Shown: positions 27,552 to 36,009 of the stretch, piece by piece
Layout: the number at the start of each line of letters is the position of its first letter
Position numbering within the stretch: the first letter of the stretch is position 1
DNA from: Bradyrhizobium diazoefficiens
GTDB lineage: Bacteria; Pseudomonadota; Alphaproteobacteria; Rhizobiales; Xanthobacteraceae
Reading direction: 5' to 3'
DNA length: 64,000 bases
NCBI RefSeq assembly: GCF_018129965.1
Contig: NZ_JAFCKW010000023.1
Span: 1-64,000, forward strand
Notes under the pieces: generated by a model
The model's database searches: none
Told to the model about the DNA's origin: nothing
What the model saw: the letters and a program-made list of their open reading frames with translations, nothing else
Position numbers and translations under genes: made by a program

Positions 27552-28354
27552 GCAGCCCCGCCCCCATCGTCGAACCACGCGAGGCGCCGACGCCGGATCC
27601 GGCGGCGATCCCGGCGCTGTCGATCGACGGAGTCAGCCATGCCTATGGCCCGCGCCGCGCGTTGATGGACGTGTCCTTCAACGTGCAGCCCGCGAGCTTC
27701 ACCGCGCTGCTCGGCCTCAACGGCGCCGGCAAGAGCACGCTGTTCTCGCTGATCACGCGCCTGTTCGGCATCCAGACCGGCCGTGTCTCCATTTTCGGCC
27801 ACGACGTCAGCAAGGACCCCAGCGAGGCGCTGCGGTTGCTCGGCGTCGTGTTCCAGCCGCGCACGCTCGATCTGGATCTGTCGTTAACGCAGAATCTACT
27901 CTATCACGCCGCGCTGCACGGCATCAGCCGCCGCGAGGCGGCCATGCGGAGCGTCGAGCTGCTCACCCGCATCGGGCTCGCCGATCGCGCCGCCAGCAAG
28001 GTGCGCGATCTCTCGGGCGGGCAGATGCGGCGGCTGGAGATCGCCCGCGCGCTGCTGCACCGGCCGCGATTGCTGCTGCTGGACGAGCCGACCGTCGGCC
28101 TCGACGTCAAGGCGCGCGCCGACATCATCAGCCATGTCCGCCAGCTCGTGACCGAGCAAGGCATCGGCGTGCTCTGGGCCACGCATCTGTTCGACGAGAT
28201 CATGGCCGGCGACGACCTCGTGGTGCTGCACCAGGGCAAGGTGCTGGCGCAGGGGCCGATGAGCCGCGTCATCACGGAGGCCGGCGCGCAGGACGTCAAT
28301 ACCGCCTTCATGCGCCTAACCGGTGCGCAAGTGATGCCGGGAGGCGGCGCATGA
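27548..28354 (+). CDS. PQQ-associated ABC transporter ATPase
   Basis: A 268-residue cytosolic ATPase: Walker A GLNGAGKST, signature LSGGQMRRLEIAR and Walker B LLLLDEPTVGLD are intact. ATGA overlaps at both ends couple it to the propeller and permease genes. Together they form an ABC-2-type transporter. Direction of transport (import or export) cannot be told from sequence; ABC-2 permeases are often exporters. Confidence 0.93.
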   Translation: MSSPAPIVEPREAPTPDPAAIPALSIDGVSHAYGPRRALMDVSFNVQPASFTALLGLNGAGKSTLFSLITRLFGIQTGRVSIFGHDVSKDPSEALRLLGVVFQPRTLDLDLSLTQNLLYHAALHGISRREAAMRSVELLTRIGLADRAASKVRDLSGGQMRRLEIARALLHRPRLLLLDEPTVGLDVKARADIISHVRQLVTEQGIGVLWATHLFDEIMAGDDLVVLHQGKVLAQGPMSRVITEAGAQDVNTAFMRLTGAQVMPGGGA

Positions 28355-29199
28355 GCAGCCTCACCACGCGCGTTGCGCCGCGCGGTTTCACGGCCTCCGA
28401 ATATATCACCTGCCTGACCGGCATCGTCTGGCGGGAGGGGCTGCGCTTCCTGCATCAGCGCGAGCGCTTCGTCTCGGCGCTGGTGCGGCCGCTGGTGTGG
28501 CTGTTCATCTTCGCCGCCGGCTTCCGCCAGGTGCTTGGCATCTCCATCATCCCGCCCTACGAGACCTACATCCTCTACGAGGTCTATATCGCGCCGGGGC
28601 TGATGGCGATGATCCAGCTCTTCAACGGCATGCAGTCCTCGCTCTCGATGGTCTATGACCGCGAGATGGGCAATATGCGTACGCTGCTGGTGAGCCCATT
28701 GCCGCGTGGGTTTTTGCTGTTCTGCAAGCTGCTCGCGGGCACCGCGGTGTCGCTGCTGCAGGTCTATGCGTTCCTCGTGATCGCCTGGTTCTGGGATATC
28801 AGCCCGCCGCCATCGGGCTATCTCACCGTATTGCCCGCGCTGATGCTGTCAGGCTTGATGCTGGGTTCACTCGGCATGCTGATTTCGTCCGGCATCAAGC
28901 AGCTCGAGAATTTCGCCGGGGTCATGAACTTCGTGATCTTCCCGATGTTCTTCGCCTCCTCGGCACTCTACCCGCTCTGGCGGGTGCAGGAGGGCAGCCC
29001 CTATCTCTATTATCTCTGCGAGGCCAATCCGTTCACCCATGCCGTCGAGCTGATCCGTTTTGCGCTGTACGGACAGATCAACTGGATCTCGCTGGCTGTC
29101 GTGGCCGGCTGCACGATCGTCTTCATGATCGGCGCGATCTATGCCTATGATCCCTCGCGCGGGCTGGCGCGGCGGGGGCCTGCGGGAGGCGAAGGATGA
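28351..29199 (+). CDS. PQQ-associated ABC-2-type permease
   Basis: A 282-residue inner-membrane protein with six hydrophobic helices. The segment LFNGMQSSLSMVYDREMGNM and the downstream LLVSPLPRGFLLF are features of the ABC-2 membrane family. It partners the ATPase at 27548. The ABC-2 architecture together with a binding protein of the LIV type is unusual for a standard importer, and is the known layout of this PQQ-linked group. Confidence 0.92.
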   Translation: MSSLTTRVAPRGFTASEYITCLTGIVWREGLRFLHQRERFVSALVRPLVWLFIFAAGFRQVLGISIIPPYETYILYEVYIAPGLMAMIQLFNGMQSSLSMVYDREMGNMRTLLVSPLPRGFLLFCKLLAGTAVSLLQVYAFLVIAWFWDISPPPSGYLTVLPALMLSGLMLGSLGMLISSGIKQLENFAGVMNFVIFPMFFASSALYPLWRVQEGSPYLYYLCEANPFTHAVELIRFALYGQINWISLAVVAGCTIVFMIGAIYAYDPSRGLARRGPAGGEG

Positions 29200-29810
29200 T
29201 CGTTCGGATTCTAGCCATGGTCGCTCTGGCGCTCTCAGGCATGAGTGCGGTCGCGCGCGCGGCCGATCCGCGCTATCCGAACTGGCCCTGCGCGCAAGCC
29301 AAGGTGCCGGAAATCTCGCTCGCCGCCGTCTGGGCCGGTCCTCCGCTCGACGACGCCGAAACCAGATGGAAGGACGATACCAAGATCACCGCGCTGGTCT
29401 CGAAGCTGTCGGCGCGCAAGACGCCGATGGACGAGGCCGAGAGGTCGGTGAAGGAATTTCTGGCCGGCTCCGCCGCCGGCAAGGCCGCCAATGCCAAGCT
29501 CCTGTTCGCCGGGTTGTTCGAGACGCTGAATGCACAGCGCTCCCAGGTCATGAACGGGCTCGAACGGGTCAGCCGCAAGCAGCGCGAGGCGGCCGACAAG
29601 ATCCGCGAAGACTCGATCCAGCTCCAGACACTGCAGGGCGCAGCTCCGCGCGACGACGCCAGGGTCGAAGCGCTCAGCAACGAGCTGATCTGGAAGACGC
29701 GTATTTTCGAGGATCGCAACAAGGTGGTGCGGTTCGTCTGCGAGGTTCCGACCGCAATCGACCAGCGCCTGTTTGCGCTGGGGCGGGTGATCCAGCAGGA
29801 ACTGGAATAG
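29196..29810 (+). CDS. Exported helical protein of the PQQ-ABC operon
   Basis: A 204-residue protein with a signal peptide (ILAMVALALSGMSAVARA). The mature part is mostly alpha-helical, with charged heptad-like stretches (QREAADKIREDSIQLQTL) and two widely spaced Cys (NWPCAQAK, VRFVCEVP). The ATGA overlap puts it firmly in the operon. It may be a periplasmic accessory of the transporter; no family function is recognised. Confidence 0.75.
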   Translation: MIVRILAMVALALSGMSAVARAADPRYPNWPCAQAKVPEISLAAVWAGPPLDDAETRWKDDTKITALVSKLSARKTPMDEAERSVKEFLAGSAAGKAANAKLLFAGLFETLNAQRSQVMNGLERVSRKQREAADKIREDSIQLQTLQGAAPRDDARVEALSNELIWKTRIFEDRNKVVRFVCEVPTAIDQRLFALGRVIQQELE

Positions 29811-29945
29811 CGTCAGCACTACTGACGGCTTGCGGGACGTTCCGCCAGATCAGACACGATTGTTGCTCCTGCTGCCCTCGGCTGCGGGAACCAATTCGTG
29901 CCGGCATCTTTTATCCTTGTTGATCTCACATGCCGGGAGGCCTCG

Positions 29946-30245
29946 ATGGGAACCGCCAAATTTATCCTCGCAGGCACGACAGCCATCATCATGCTCGCAA
30001 CCAGCGCTTTTGCTGAGGACATGACCGGAATGGTGACGCGGATCGATCGGCTCAACAGCACGATCTCGATCCAGCAGACGCAGAAGGGCACGGTCGGCGG
30101 CAGCGCAGGCGGCGCGGGCGCGCTCCAGGAGTACAAGACCGGGGACGCCGCAATGCTCGACGCCGTCCATGCCGGCGACAGGGTCACGTACTCGGCGACC
30201 GACAATAACGGCACCGGGACGTTGACTAAGCTGCAGAAGCAGTAA
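29946..30245 (+). CDS. Small exported protein, CusF/DUF1344-like
   Basis: A 99-residue protein with a signal peptide (FILAGTTAIIMLATSAFA). The mature domain is a short beta-barrel (MTGMVTRIDRLNSTISIQ, RVTYSATDNNGTGTLTKL), like CusF-type and DUF1344 proteins. The methionine-rich start of the mature part might bind metal, but the conserved copper ligands of CusF are not clearly present. GGGAGG precedes ATG 29946. Cotranscription with the ABC operon is possible but the gap is 135 bases. Confidence 0.6.
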   Translation: MGTAKFILAGTTAIIMLATSAFAEDMTGMVTRIDRLNSTISIQQTQKGTVGGSAGGAGALQEYKTGDAAMLDAVHAGDRVTYSATDNNGTGTLTKLQKQ

Positions 30246-30267
30246 GCGGAGTGGCCGTCCACAACAT

Positions 30268-30347
30268 CATTGCGAGCGGAGCGAAGCAATCCAGCATCTT
30301 TCCTCGGAGGCAGTCTGGATTGCTTCGTCGCTGCGCTCCTCGCAATG
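30268..30347. repeat. Dispersed inverted repeat (CATTGCGAGCGG..GCAATG type)
   Basis: CATTGCGAGCGGAGCGAAGC at 30268 is matched by the complementary CGCTCCTCGCAATG at the right end, with AATCCAG and CTGGATT inside. Such elements are common in Bradyrhizobium. It lies between convergent genes and may act as a terminator. Confidence 0.8.
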
Positions 30348-30360
30348 ACGGGGATATCTC

Positions 30361-30915
30361 CTACTGCTCCGGTCGCGGCTCCGGCTGCGCATCCTCTGTC
30401 GGAAGCTTTGCGCGCTCCCAGCCGTCGGTCCCATCGGGATACCAGGCGATGTTGAAATAGCCGTAAGCCAAGGCGCGCTTGGCGGCATTCCACGACATCC
30501 AGCAGTCGGCGAGGCAATAGATCACGACCAGCGCGGCCTTGTCGCCGCGAGAGGCGCGTGCGAGGCCACGTTGGAAATAGTCGTCCATAATCGGCGGAAG
30601 CAGCGCATAGCCGGTATCCGGAAGCCACAAGCTACCCGGAATGTTTTTGCGCGGCGTGTCGCGCCAGACCGTGCCTTCAGGCAGGTTCTTCGGCTTCGGC
30701 GGACGCGGTAGCACGTCGACGAAGGCGCCGCTCTTCGTCCGCCAGATCGCCTCGGCTTCCGCCGTCGTCAGCACACGCGCGCCGGCAAGCGTCGCCGGCA
30801 CCGGCGCGCGGTAATTGTCGCTGCGATAGCCATCCGGCTCAAACGGCTCCTGCTGCTGCGCGAATGCCGACGCCGCAAGCGTGGCGGCGACGAGCATAGC
30901 GACAATAAACTTCAT
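30361..30915 (-). CDS. PQQ-associated CXXCW-motif protein (rhodanese-like)
   Basis: A 184-residue exported protein: signal peptide (IVAMLVAATLAASAFA), then a rhodanese-like domain. The active region is VVIYCLADCWMSW, with Cys about 134 and 138 and Trp 139; the actual spacing is C-X3-C-W. It belongs to the PQQ-dependent catabolism CXXCW family. A redox role on periplasmic quinoprotein or cytochrome maturation is plausible. Its ATG overlaps the stop of the binding-protein gene. Confidence 0.85.
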   Translation of the reverse strand: MKFIVAMLVAATLAASAFAQQQEPFEPDGYRSDNYRAPVPATLAGARVLTTAEAEAIWRTKSGAFVDVLPRPPKPKNLPEGTVWRDTPRKNIPGSLWLPDTGYALLPPIMDDYFQRGLARASRGDKAALVVIYCLADCWMSWNAAKRALAYGYFNIAWYPDGTDGWERAKLPTEDAQPEPRPEQ

Positions 30916-31793
30916 GGCGCCTTCTTGGCCGTCTCGTCACCGAGCGGCCGGTCGCTCTCGTCCAGCAAGGGCACGCCGAACTCTACCAGGATCTTGTTGA
31001 TCTCGGCCTGGTTCTCCTGGATCAGCCTGTTGAGCTGCCGCTTCCAGTTCTGATCGGCCGGACGCACCCCCATACCGATGCGGTAGACCAGCTTGGGCCC
31101 GGAGGTCTCCTTCACCAGCGGCGTCACGTGCAGCGCGCCGGCCTTCTGCGCATAGAAGCCCGCCATCGGCCCCCACAGCACACCGGCGTCGATCTTGCCG
31201 GCGACGAGGTCGTCGATCATCGCCTGCGCCGAATTGTCGAAACGCGTGTCGATCATCAGCGGATAGGGTTTTGCATCGCCCATCAGGCCGGCCAGCGCCA
31301 TGTTGGTCGCCGGCGGCGTGCCGGCGACGATGCCGACATGCTTGCCCTTCAGCTTCGCGTCTTCGAGCGTGTCGACGTCCTCGAGTCCGCTACCGGCCTT
31401 CGCGACCAGCGCATAGGACGTGCGGTAATAGGGATTGGTCCCCTGCACGAGGTCGTCGCCTTGCGGGAAGCCCATGATAACGTCGCAGCGATGCGCGCCC
31501 AGCGTCATCCGCACGAAGCCGGTGGCCTGCGGGAAGAACACGTAGTCGAGCTTCTTCTGCAGCTTGCCTGCCAGAAACTCGGCGAGCTTATTCTCAAAAC
31601 CCTCGCCCTTCTCATTGGAAAACGGCAGATTGCGCGGGTCGGCGCAGACGCGCAGAACATTGGGGTCGACGAGTTCGAATGAGAGGTCGCCGCTGTCCTT
31701 GGTCTGCGCGATGGCGACATCGCCGAACGTGCAGGACGCAACCAGCACCCCAAGTGAAAACAACCAGCGACGATGTCGCCCGGCCTCCGTCAT
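30912..31793 (-). CDS. Quinoprotein-associated XoxJ/MxaJ-like binding protein
   Basis: A 293-residue periplasmic protein of the family 3 extracellular-binding type (LRVCADPRNLPFSNEKGEG, and GVRPADQNWKRQL near the end). Signal peptide: LFSLGVLVASCTFG. GGAGGAAG lies before ATG 31793. XoxJ structures have an open cleft and are thought to help assemble or activate the dehydrogenase rather than transport a solute. It is coupled to the CXXCW gene. Confidence 0.87.
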   Translation of the reverse strand: MTEAGRHRRWLFSLGVLVASCTFGDVAIAQTKDSGDLSFELVDPNVLRVCADPRNLPFSNEKGEGFENKLAEFLAGKLQKKLDYVFFPQATGFVRMTLGAHRCDVIMGFPQGDDLVQGTNPYYRTSYALVAKAGSGLEDVDTLEDAKLKGKHVGIVAGTPPATNMALAGLMGDAKPYPLMIDTRFDNSAQAMIDDLVAGKIDAGVLWGPMAGFYAQKAGALHVTPLVKETSGPKLVYRIGMGVRPADQNWKRQLNRLIQENQAEINKILVEFGVPLLDESDRPLGDETAKKAP

Positions 31794-31918
31794 CGCGCTT
31801 CCTCCATCTTTTGTCCGGATGCTATCCAAATCACGCAGGACGCACCATGTTCTGCCAAGCTTGGTGTTGGCTTGTCGTGCTGCAGTGCAATGCGGCCATC
31901 TCTTGAAATGAGGCGAAA

Positions 31919-32845
31919 TTGTCTCGCATCGCTCTCGTGATCGCAGCTTTAGTCCTGCAGGGCTTATCGACGTTAGCACGCGTCACGGCGGGCGAATTGC
32001 CTGTGAGCGAAGTCGCGCCGGGAATCTTCGTACACTCCGGGACCATCGCGCTGATGACGCGCGAGAATGCGGGCGACATCGCCAATGTCGGCTTCATCGT
32101 CGGCGAGGATGCGGTGGCCGTGATCGACAGCGGCGGCAGTTTTCGGGAGGGCGAGGCGCTGCTCGCCGCCGTGCGGACGCGCACTGGCAAGCCGATCCGC
32201 TATGTCATCAACACCCACGGCCATCCCGATCATGTCTTCGGCAATGCGGCTTTCATCGCCGACGGAACCAGCTTCGTCGGCCACAGCAAGCTGCCGCAGG
32301 CGCTGGCGAGCCGCGGGCCGTATTATCTGGACAATTTCAGGCGCATCATGGGCAAGGAACTGATCGATCCCGTGAAGATCGAGCCGCCTACCCTGCTCGT
32401 GCTGGACACGATGACGCTCGATCTCGGATCGCGCCGCCTGACCTTGCGGGCCTGGCCCGCCGGGCACAGCGACAACGATCTGACCGTGTTCGATGAGACG
32501 ACCAGGACGCTGTTCGCGGGCGACCTCGTCTTTCTCCGCCACATTCCGGTGATGGACGGTAGCATTCGCGGCTGGCTCGGCACGCTCGGGGAACTCGAGC
32601 GGATTCCTGCCTTGCGCGTGGTCCCGGGTCACGGGCCTGTGAGCGATTGGCCTGCCGCGCTGGCGGACGAACGGCGTTACCTCGCGACGCTGCTTGCGGA
32701 CGTCCGTACCTCCAACAAGAAGGGCGAACCGATACGAACCGCGGCGGACAAGGCGGCCGCGACGGAACGGCCGCAATGGCAGCTGTTCGACGATTACAAC
32801 GCCCGCAACGCAACCGCAGCATTTTCAGAAATTGAATGGGAGTAG
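31919..32845 (+). CDS. Quinoprotein relay zinc metallohydrolase (SoxH-like)
   Basis: A 308-residue exported metallo-beta-lactamase-fold protein. Zinc ligands are in NTHGHPDH (His 100, His 102, Asp 104, His 105), with a further site in WPAGHSDNDL and FAGDLVF. The start is TTG at 31919 with GAGG five bases upstream; an ATG at 31908 is out of frame. Families of this kind accompany the SoxYZ-like carrier in quinoprotein systems. The catalytic target is unknown. Confidence 0.85.
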   Translation: MSRIALVIAALVLQGLSTLARVTAGELPVSEVAPGIFVHSGTIALMTRENAGDIANVGFIVGEDAVAVIDSGGSFREGEALLAAVRTRTGKPIRYVINTHGHPDHVFGNAAFIADGTSFVGHSKLPQALASRGPYYLDNFRRIMGKELIDPVKIEPPTLLVLDTMTLDLGSRRLTLRAWPAGHSDNDLTVFDETTRTLFAGDLVFLRHIPVMDGSIRGWLGTLGELERIPALRVVPGHGPVSDWPAALADERRYLATLLADVRTSNKKGEPIRTAADKAAATERPQWQLFDDYNARNATAAFSEIEWE

Positions 32846-32870
32846 CAGACGCGCTAGGCTGACTTCGCGG

Positions 32871-32916
32871 GATCAGCTTCGCTGACTCCGGGGAGATCAG
32901 CTTCGCTGACTCCGGG
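32871..32916. repeat. Tandem duplication of a 24-base unit
   Basis: GATCAGCTTCGCTGACTCCG plus two G is present at 32871 and again at 32895, giving a period of 24 bases just before the SoxYZ-like gene. It ends 5 bases before the ATG and includes or displaces the ribosome site, so copy number could affect translation. Confidence 0.85.
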
Positions 32917-32920
32917 AAAC

Positions 32921-33745
32921 ATGACCATGCCGGGATGCACACGCCGCCTGCCCCTGATCGCTGCCTTGCTCGGCCTCGCCTTCGCTGTGCCGACGCAGGC
33001 CGAAGAGGCCTACGATCCCTGGCCGGGCCTGGTGCAGGATATTTTCAACAACCGCCCGATCAACGATGGCGCCGACGTCATCGGCATCGAGATGCCCTAT
33101 CGCGCGGAGGACGCGGCCATCGTGCCCGTGACCCTGCGCAGCAAGCTGTCGCCTGGCGATGCACGCCGCATCCGCTCGATCACGCTGGTGATCGACCGCA
33201 ACCCGGCGCCGATGGCGGCGAAGTTCGCGCTTGGGCCAGACGCCAACGTCACCGAGATCTCCACGCGCGTGCGTGTCAACAACTACACCGACGTGCATGC
33301 GGTGGCCGAACTCAGCGACGGCCAGCTCTACGTCTCCAAGACCTATGTGAAGGCGTCAGGCGGCTGCTCGGCGCCGGCGGGAAAGAATATCGAGGAAGCG
33401 CAGAACCGTCTCGGCCAGATGCGCTACCGGCAATTCGCACGCGAGCCGGCGCCGGCGAGCCGCATCCGCGAAGCGCAGATCATGATCGGCCATCCCAATA
33501 ATTCCGGCCTGCAGATGGACCAGGTCACGCAGCTCTATATTCCCGCCTTCTTCGTCAACCAGCTGAAGCTGACGCAAGACGACAGCCCCGTGCTGTCGAT
33601 GGAAGGCGGCATCTCTGTCTCGGAAGATCCCAATCTGCGCTTCACCTACGTGTCCAACGGCGCCAAGCGATTCCGTGCGGAGGCGAAGGACACGGATGGG
33701 CACGTGTTCCGCAACGAATGGGATGTGGAGAAGCCGGGGACTTAA
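32921..33745 (+). CDS. Quinoprotein-associated fused SoxYZ-like carrier
   Basis: A 274-residue exported protein with two halves. The first (about 35-150) is SoxY-like: immunoglobulin-type strands ending in SGGCSAPAG, where the Cys may be a carrier thiol. The second (about 175-260) is SoxZ-like (IMIGHPNNSGLQMDQVTQLY). Signal peptide: LIAALLGLAFAVPTQA. In sulphur oxidation SoxYZ carries the substrate; in quinoprotein clusters the role is open. It follows the SoxH-like gene by 75 bases. ATG 32921 or 32927 could be the start. Confidence 0.85.
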   Translation: MTMPGCTRRLPLIAALLGLAFAVPTQAEEAYDPWPGLVQDIFNNRPINDGADVIGIEMPYRAEDAAIVPVTLRSKLSPGDARRIRSITLVIDRNPAPMAAKFALGPDANVTEISTRVRVNNYTDVHAVAELSDGQLYVSKTYVKASGGCSAPAGKNIEEAQNRLGQMRYRQFAREPAPASRIREAQIMIGHPNNSGLQMDQVTQLYIPAFFVNQLKLTQDDSPVLSMEGGISVSEDPNLRFTYVSNGAKRFRAEAKDTDGHVFRNEWDVEKPGT

Positions 33746-33755
33746 CGATCACGGC

Positions 33756-33833
33756 GTCATTCCGGGGCGCGCGAAGCGCGAACCCGGAATCTCGAGATTC
33801 CGGGTTCGGTCCTGCGGACCTCCCCGGAATGAC
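33756..33833. repeat. Inverted repeat with perfect palindromic core
   Basis: GTCATTCCGGGG opens and CCCCGGAATGAC closes the element, and ACCCGGAATCTC with GAGATTCCGGGT (33782-33805) forms a perfect core palindrome. It lies between convergent genes (33745 and 33843). Confidence 0.85.
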
Positions 33834-33842
33834 GGTGCTAAA

Positions 33843-34202
33843 TCAAAAACACCTCACCTCGGCTTCCGCCTGTGCACGGCGCAAATCATTCACGGCCGAA
33901 TTCGCCTGCTCCGAGGTCCGGAACTGGACTCCGAGATTGCCGCGGACCTGGGACATGCTGAGCGCTGTTTCGGCCGTGACATATCGTTCATAAGAGACGA
34001 TCGAGGCCACCACATCGATCGAGCAGGAGCACTGCTCGATCGATTGCCGCGACTCGCCATTGGCCTTCATGCAGCCATAGACATATTCGGCGCGCGCCGA
34101 GGTCGGATAGTCGTTCGCCTCCTCGGCCCGCACCACGCCGGCGCTCGCCGCCCACAGGGCCAATGCGGCGATCATCGGTCCTAGCGGTCCCGCCAAATTC
34201 AT
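33843..34202 (-). CDS. Small exported Cys-containing protein of the PQQ region
   Basis: A 119-residue protein with signal peptide (IAALALWAASAGVVRA). Mature Cys occur in YVYGCMKANG and EQCSCSIDVV, and one at the C-terminal RCF, suggesting disulphides or a metal site. GGGAGGA is well placed before ATG 34202. A longer frame upstream is not supported. No recognised function; relatives occur in quinoprotein neighbourhoods, by my recollection. Confidence 0.65.
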   Translation of the reverse strand: MNLAGPLGPMIAALALWAASAGVVRAEEANDYPTSARAEYVYGCMKANGESRQSIEQCSCSIDVVASIVSYERYVTAETALSMSQVRGNLGVQFRTSEQANSAVNDLRRAQAEAEVRCF

Positions 34203-34238
34203 CCGCGTCCTCCCACAGGTTGCGACGGAGGCTATGCT

Positions 34239-35270
34239 ATGCGTATTGTCCTGAAAAGCACTCTGTCCGAGGAAACGGCTCACAAGGTGATGAGAGTTTT
34301 GGGTCGAAGTTTTGCGCTCGCGGTGATGCTGGCGTTCACGCTGGCCGCAACCGGCCATGCCGCGGATACGATCCGCCTTGCAGTGCAGAAAACCGGAACA
34401 TTCTCCTGGGAGCTGGCGGCGATCCGCGCCCGCGGCCTCGACAAGGAGGCCGATCTGTCGCTGGAGGTCACCGAACTCGCGAGCCCCGAAGCCGGGAAGA
34501 TCTCGCTGCGCGCCGGCAGTGCCGACATCATCCTGTCCGACTGGCTCTGGGTGTCGCGCGAGCGCGCGCTCGGCGCCGGGCTGACCTTCTTCCCCTATTC
34601 CAGCGCGCTCGGCGCGGTGATGGTGCCGGCGGCCTCGCCGCTCAGGACGCTGGCCGATCTGAAGGGCCGCAAGCTCGGCGTCGGCGGCGGCGCGATCGAC
34701 AAGAGCTGGCTGCTGCTGCAGGCCCGGATGAAGCAGGATGGCATCGACCTGAGGTCGGATGCGAGCATCGTCTACGGCGCACCGCCGCTGATCGCCGCCA
34801 AGGCGCTCGACGGCGAGATGGATGCGAGCCTCAATTTCTGGAATTTCTGCGCGCAGCTCGAGGCCAAGGGCTTTCGACGCCTCGCCGGCATCGAGGATAT
34901 CCTGCCGAAGCTCGGCGCCAAGGGTGCCGTCTCGGCGGTCGGTTATGTCTTCGACGAAAGCTGGGCGGCAAGCCATAAGGACGCTTTGGCGCGCTTCATC
35001 GCAATGACCCGCAAGGCCAAGCAGCTGCTGGTCAGCTCCGATGCCGCCTGGGACAACATCGCGCCGCTGACAGGCACCAGCGATGCCACCCTGCTCAAGA
35101 CCTACCGCGACCGCTATCGCGACGGCATTCCGCGCCGGAGCATCAATGACGAGGAGGCCGATGCGCGCGTGCTCTACCGCGTGCTGGCCGAGATCGGCGG
35201 ACGCGATCTGGTCGGCCCCGCGACCGAGCTCGATCCCGGCACCTTCTATCACGCCGCCCCCGGAGACTGA
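34239..35270 (+). CDS. ABC transporter substrate-binding protein (NMT1/SsuA type)
   Basis: A 343-residue periplasmic protein: signal helix FALAVMLAFTLAATGHA and then IRLAVQKTGTFSWELAA, typical of the NMT1/SsuA/TauA binding fold. ADIILSDWLWVSRERALG and DASLNFWNFCAQLEAKGF fit the ligand-cleft lobe. GGAG eight bases before 34239 supports this start; M18 (34290) is an alternative. It starts a coupled ABC operon. The ligand is unknown and, given the neighbourhood, need not be a sulphonate. Confidence 0.87.
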   Translation: MRIVLKSTLSEETAHKVMRVLGRSFALAVMLAFTLAATGHAADTIRLAVQKTGTFSWELAAIRARGLDKEADLSLEVTELASPEAGKISLRAGSADIILSDWLWVSRERALGAGLTFFPYSSALGAVMVPAASPLRTLADLKGRKLGVGGGAIDKSWLLLQARMKQDGIDLRSDASIVYGAPPLIAAKALDGEMDASLNFWNFCAQLEAKGFRRLAGIEDILPKLGAKGAVSAVGYVFDESWAASHKDALARFIAMTRKAKQLLVSSDAAWDNIAPLTGTSDATLLKTYRDRYRDGIPRRSINDEEADARVLYRVLAEIGGRDLVGPATELDPGTFYHAAPGD

Positions 35271-35271
35271 G

Positions 35272-36009
35272 GTGCTGCGTCTCCTGTCGATTGTCCTGCT
35301 TCTCGCGATCTGGTGGATCGCTGCGCTGTTCGTCGGCGGCGCAAAACTGCCCTCCCCGCCCGCCGTGCTGCGCGTCATCATCGCGGAAGCGTCGAGCGGC
35401 ACACTGTTCCTGCATCTCGGGGCGACGCTGGCGCGCGTGACCCTCGCCTTCGTGCTGGCGATGTCGCTCGGCAGCGCCATCGGCTACCTCATGGGGCGGG
35501 TGAAGCTCGCCGACCGGCTCGGCGATCCCTGGCTGATCCTGCTGCTGAACCTGCCGGCGCTGGTCGTGATCGTGCTGGCCTATATCTGGGCAGGGCTGAC
35601 CGAAGCAGCCGCAATCGCGGCGATCGCCATCAACAAGCTGCCGACCGCCATCGTCACCTTGCGCGAGGGCACGCGCGCACTCGACCGTTCGCTGGACGAG
35701 ATGGCCACCGTATTCGCGATGCCGCGCTGGCGCGCTTTCCGCCACGTCGTGCTGCCGCAGCTTGCGCCCTATATCGCGGCCTCCGCCCGCTCCGGGCTCT
35801 CGCTGGTGTGGAAGATCGTGCTGGTCGCCGAGTTGCTGGGACGGCCGAACGGCGTCGGCTTCGAGATCGGCGTCGCCTTCCAGCTGTTCGACACGCCGCG
35901 GCTTTTGGCCTATTCGCTGACCTTTGCTGCCGTCGTGCTGGTGATCGAAACCTTGCTGGTGCAGCCGTTCGAAGCCCGCGCAACACGGTGGCGGCCCCGT
36001 GCGGCTTGA
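35272..36009 (+). CDS. ABC transporter permease (SsuC/TauC type)
   Basis: A 245-residue inner-membrane permease with six helices. The cytoplasmic EAA-type loop is DEMATVFAMPRWRAFRHVVLPQLAPYI. The start is GTG 35272, with GGAG in the preceding stop region; no ATG is suitable. It overlaps the ATPase start by 11 bases. It works with 34239 and 35999 as one importer. Confidence 0.9.
   Translation: MLRLLSIVLLLAIWWIAALFVGGAKLPSPPAVLRVIIAEASSGTLFLHLGATLARVTLAFVLAMSLGSAIGYLMGRVKLADRLGDPWLILLLNLPALVVIVLAYIWAGLTEAAAIAAIAINKLPTAIVTLREGTRALDRSLDEMATVFAMPRWRAFRHVVLPQLAPYIAASARSGLSLVWKIVLVAELLGRPNGVGFEIGVAFQLFDTPRLLAYSLTFAAVVLVIETLLVQPFEARATRWRPRAA

Noticed and set aside
31908..31940. ATG at 31908 as the start of the SoxH-like gene
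   Set aside because: It is in another frame and stops after ten codons; TTG 31919 with GAGG is used.
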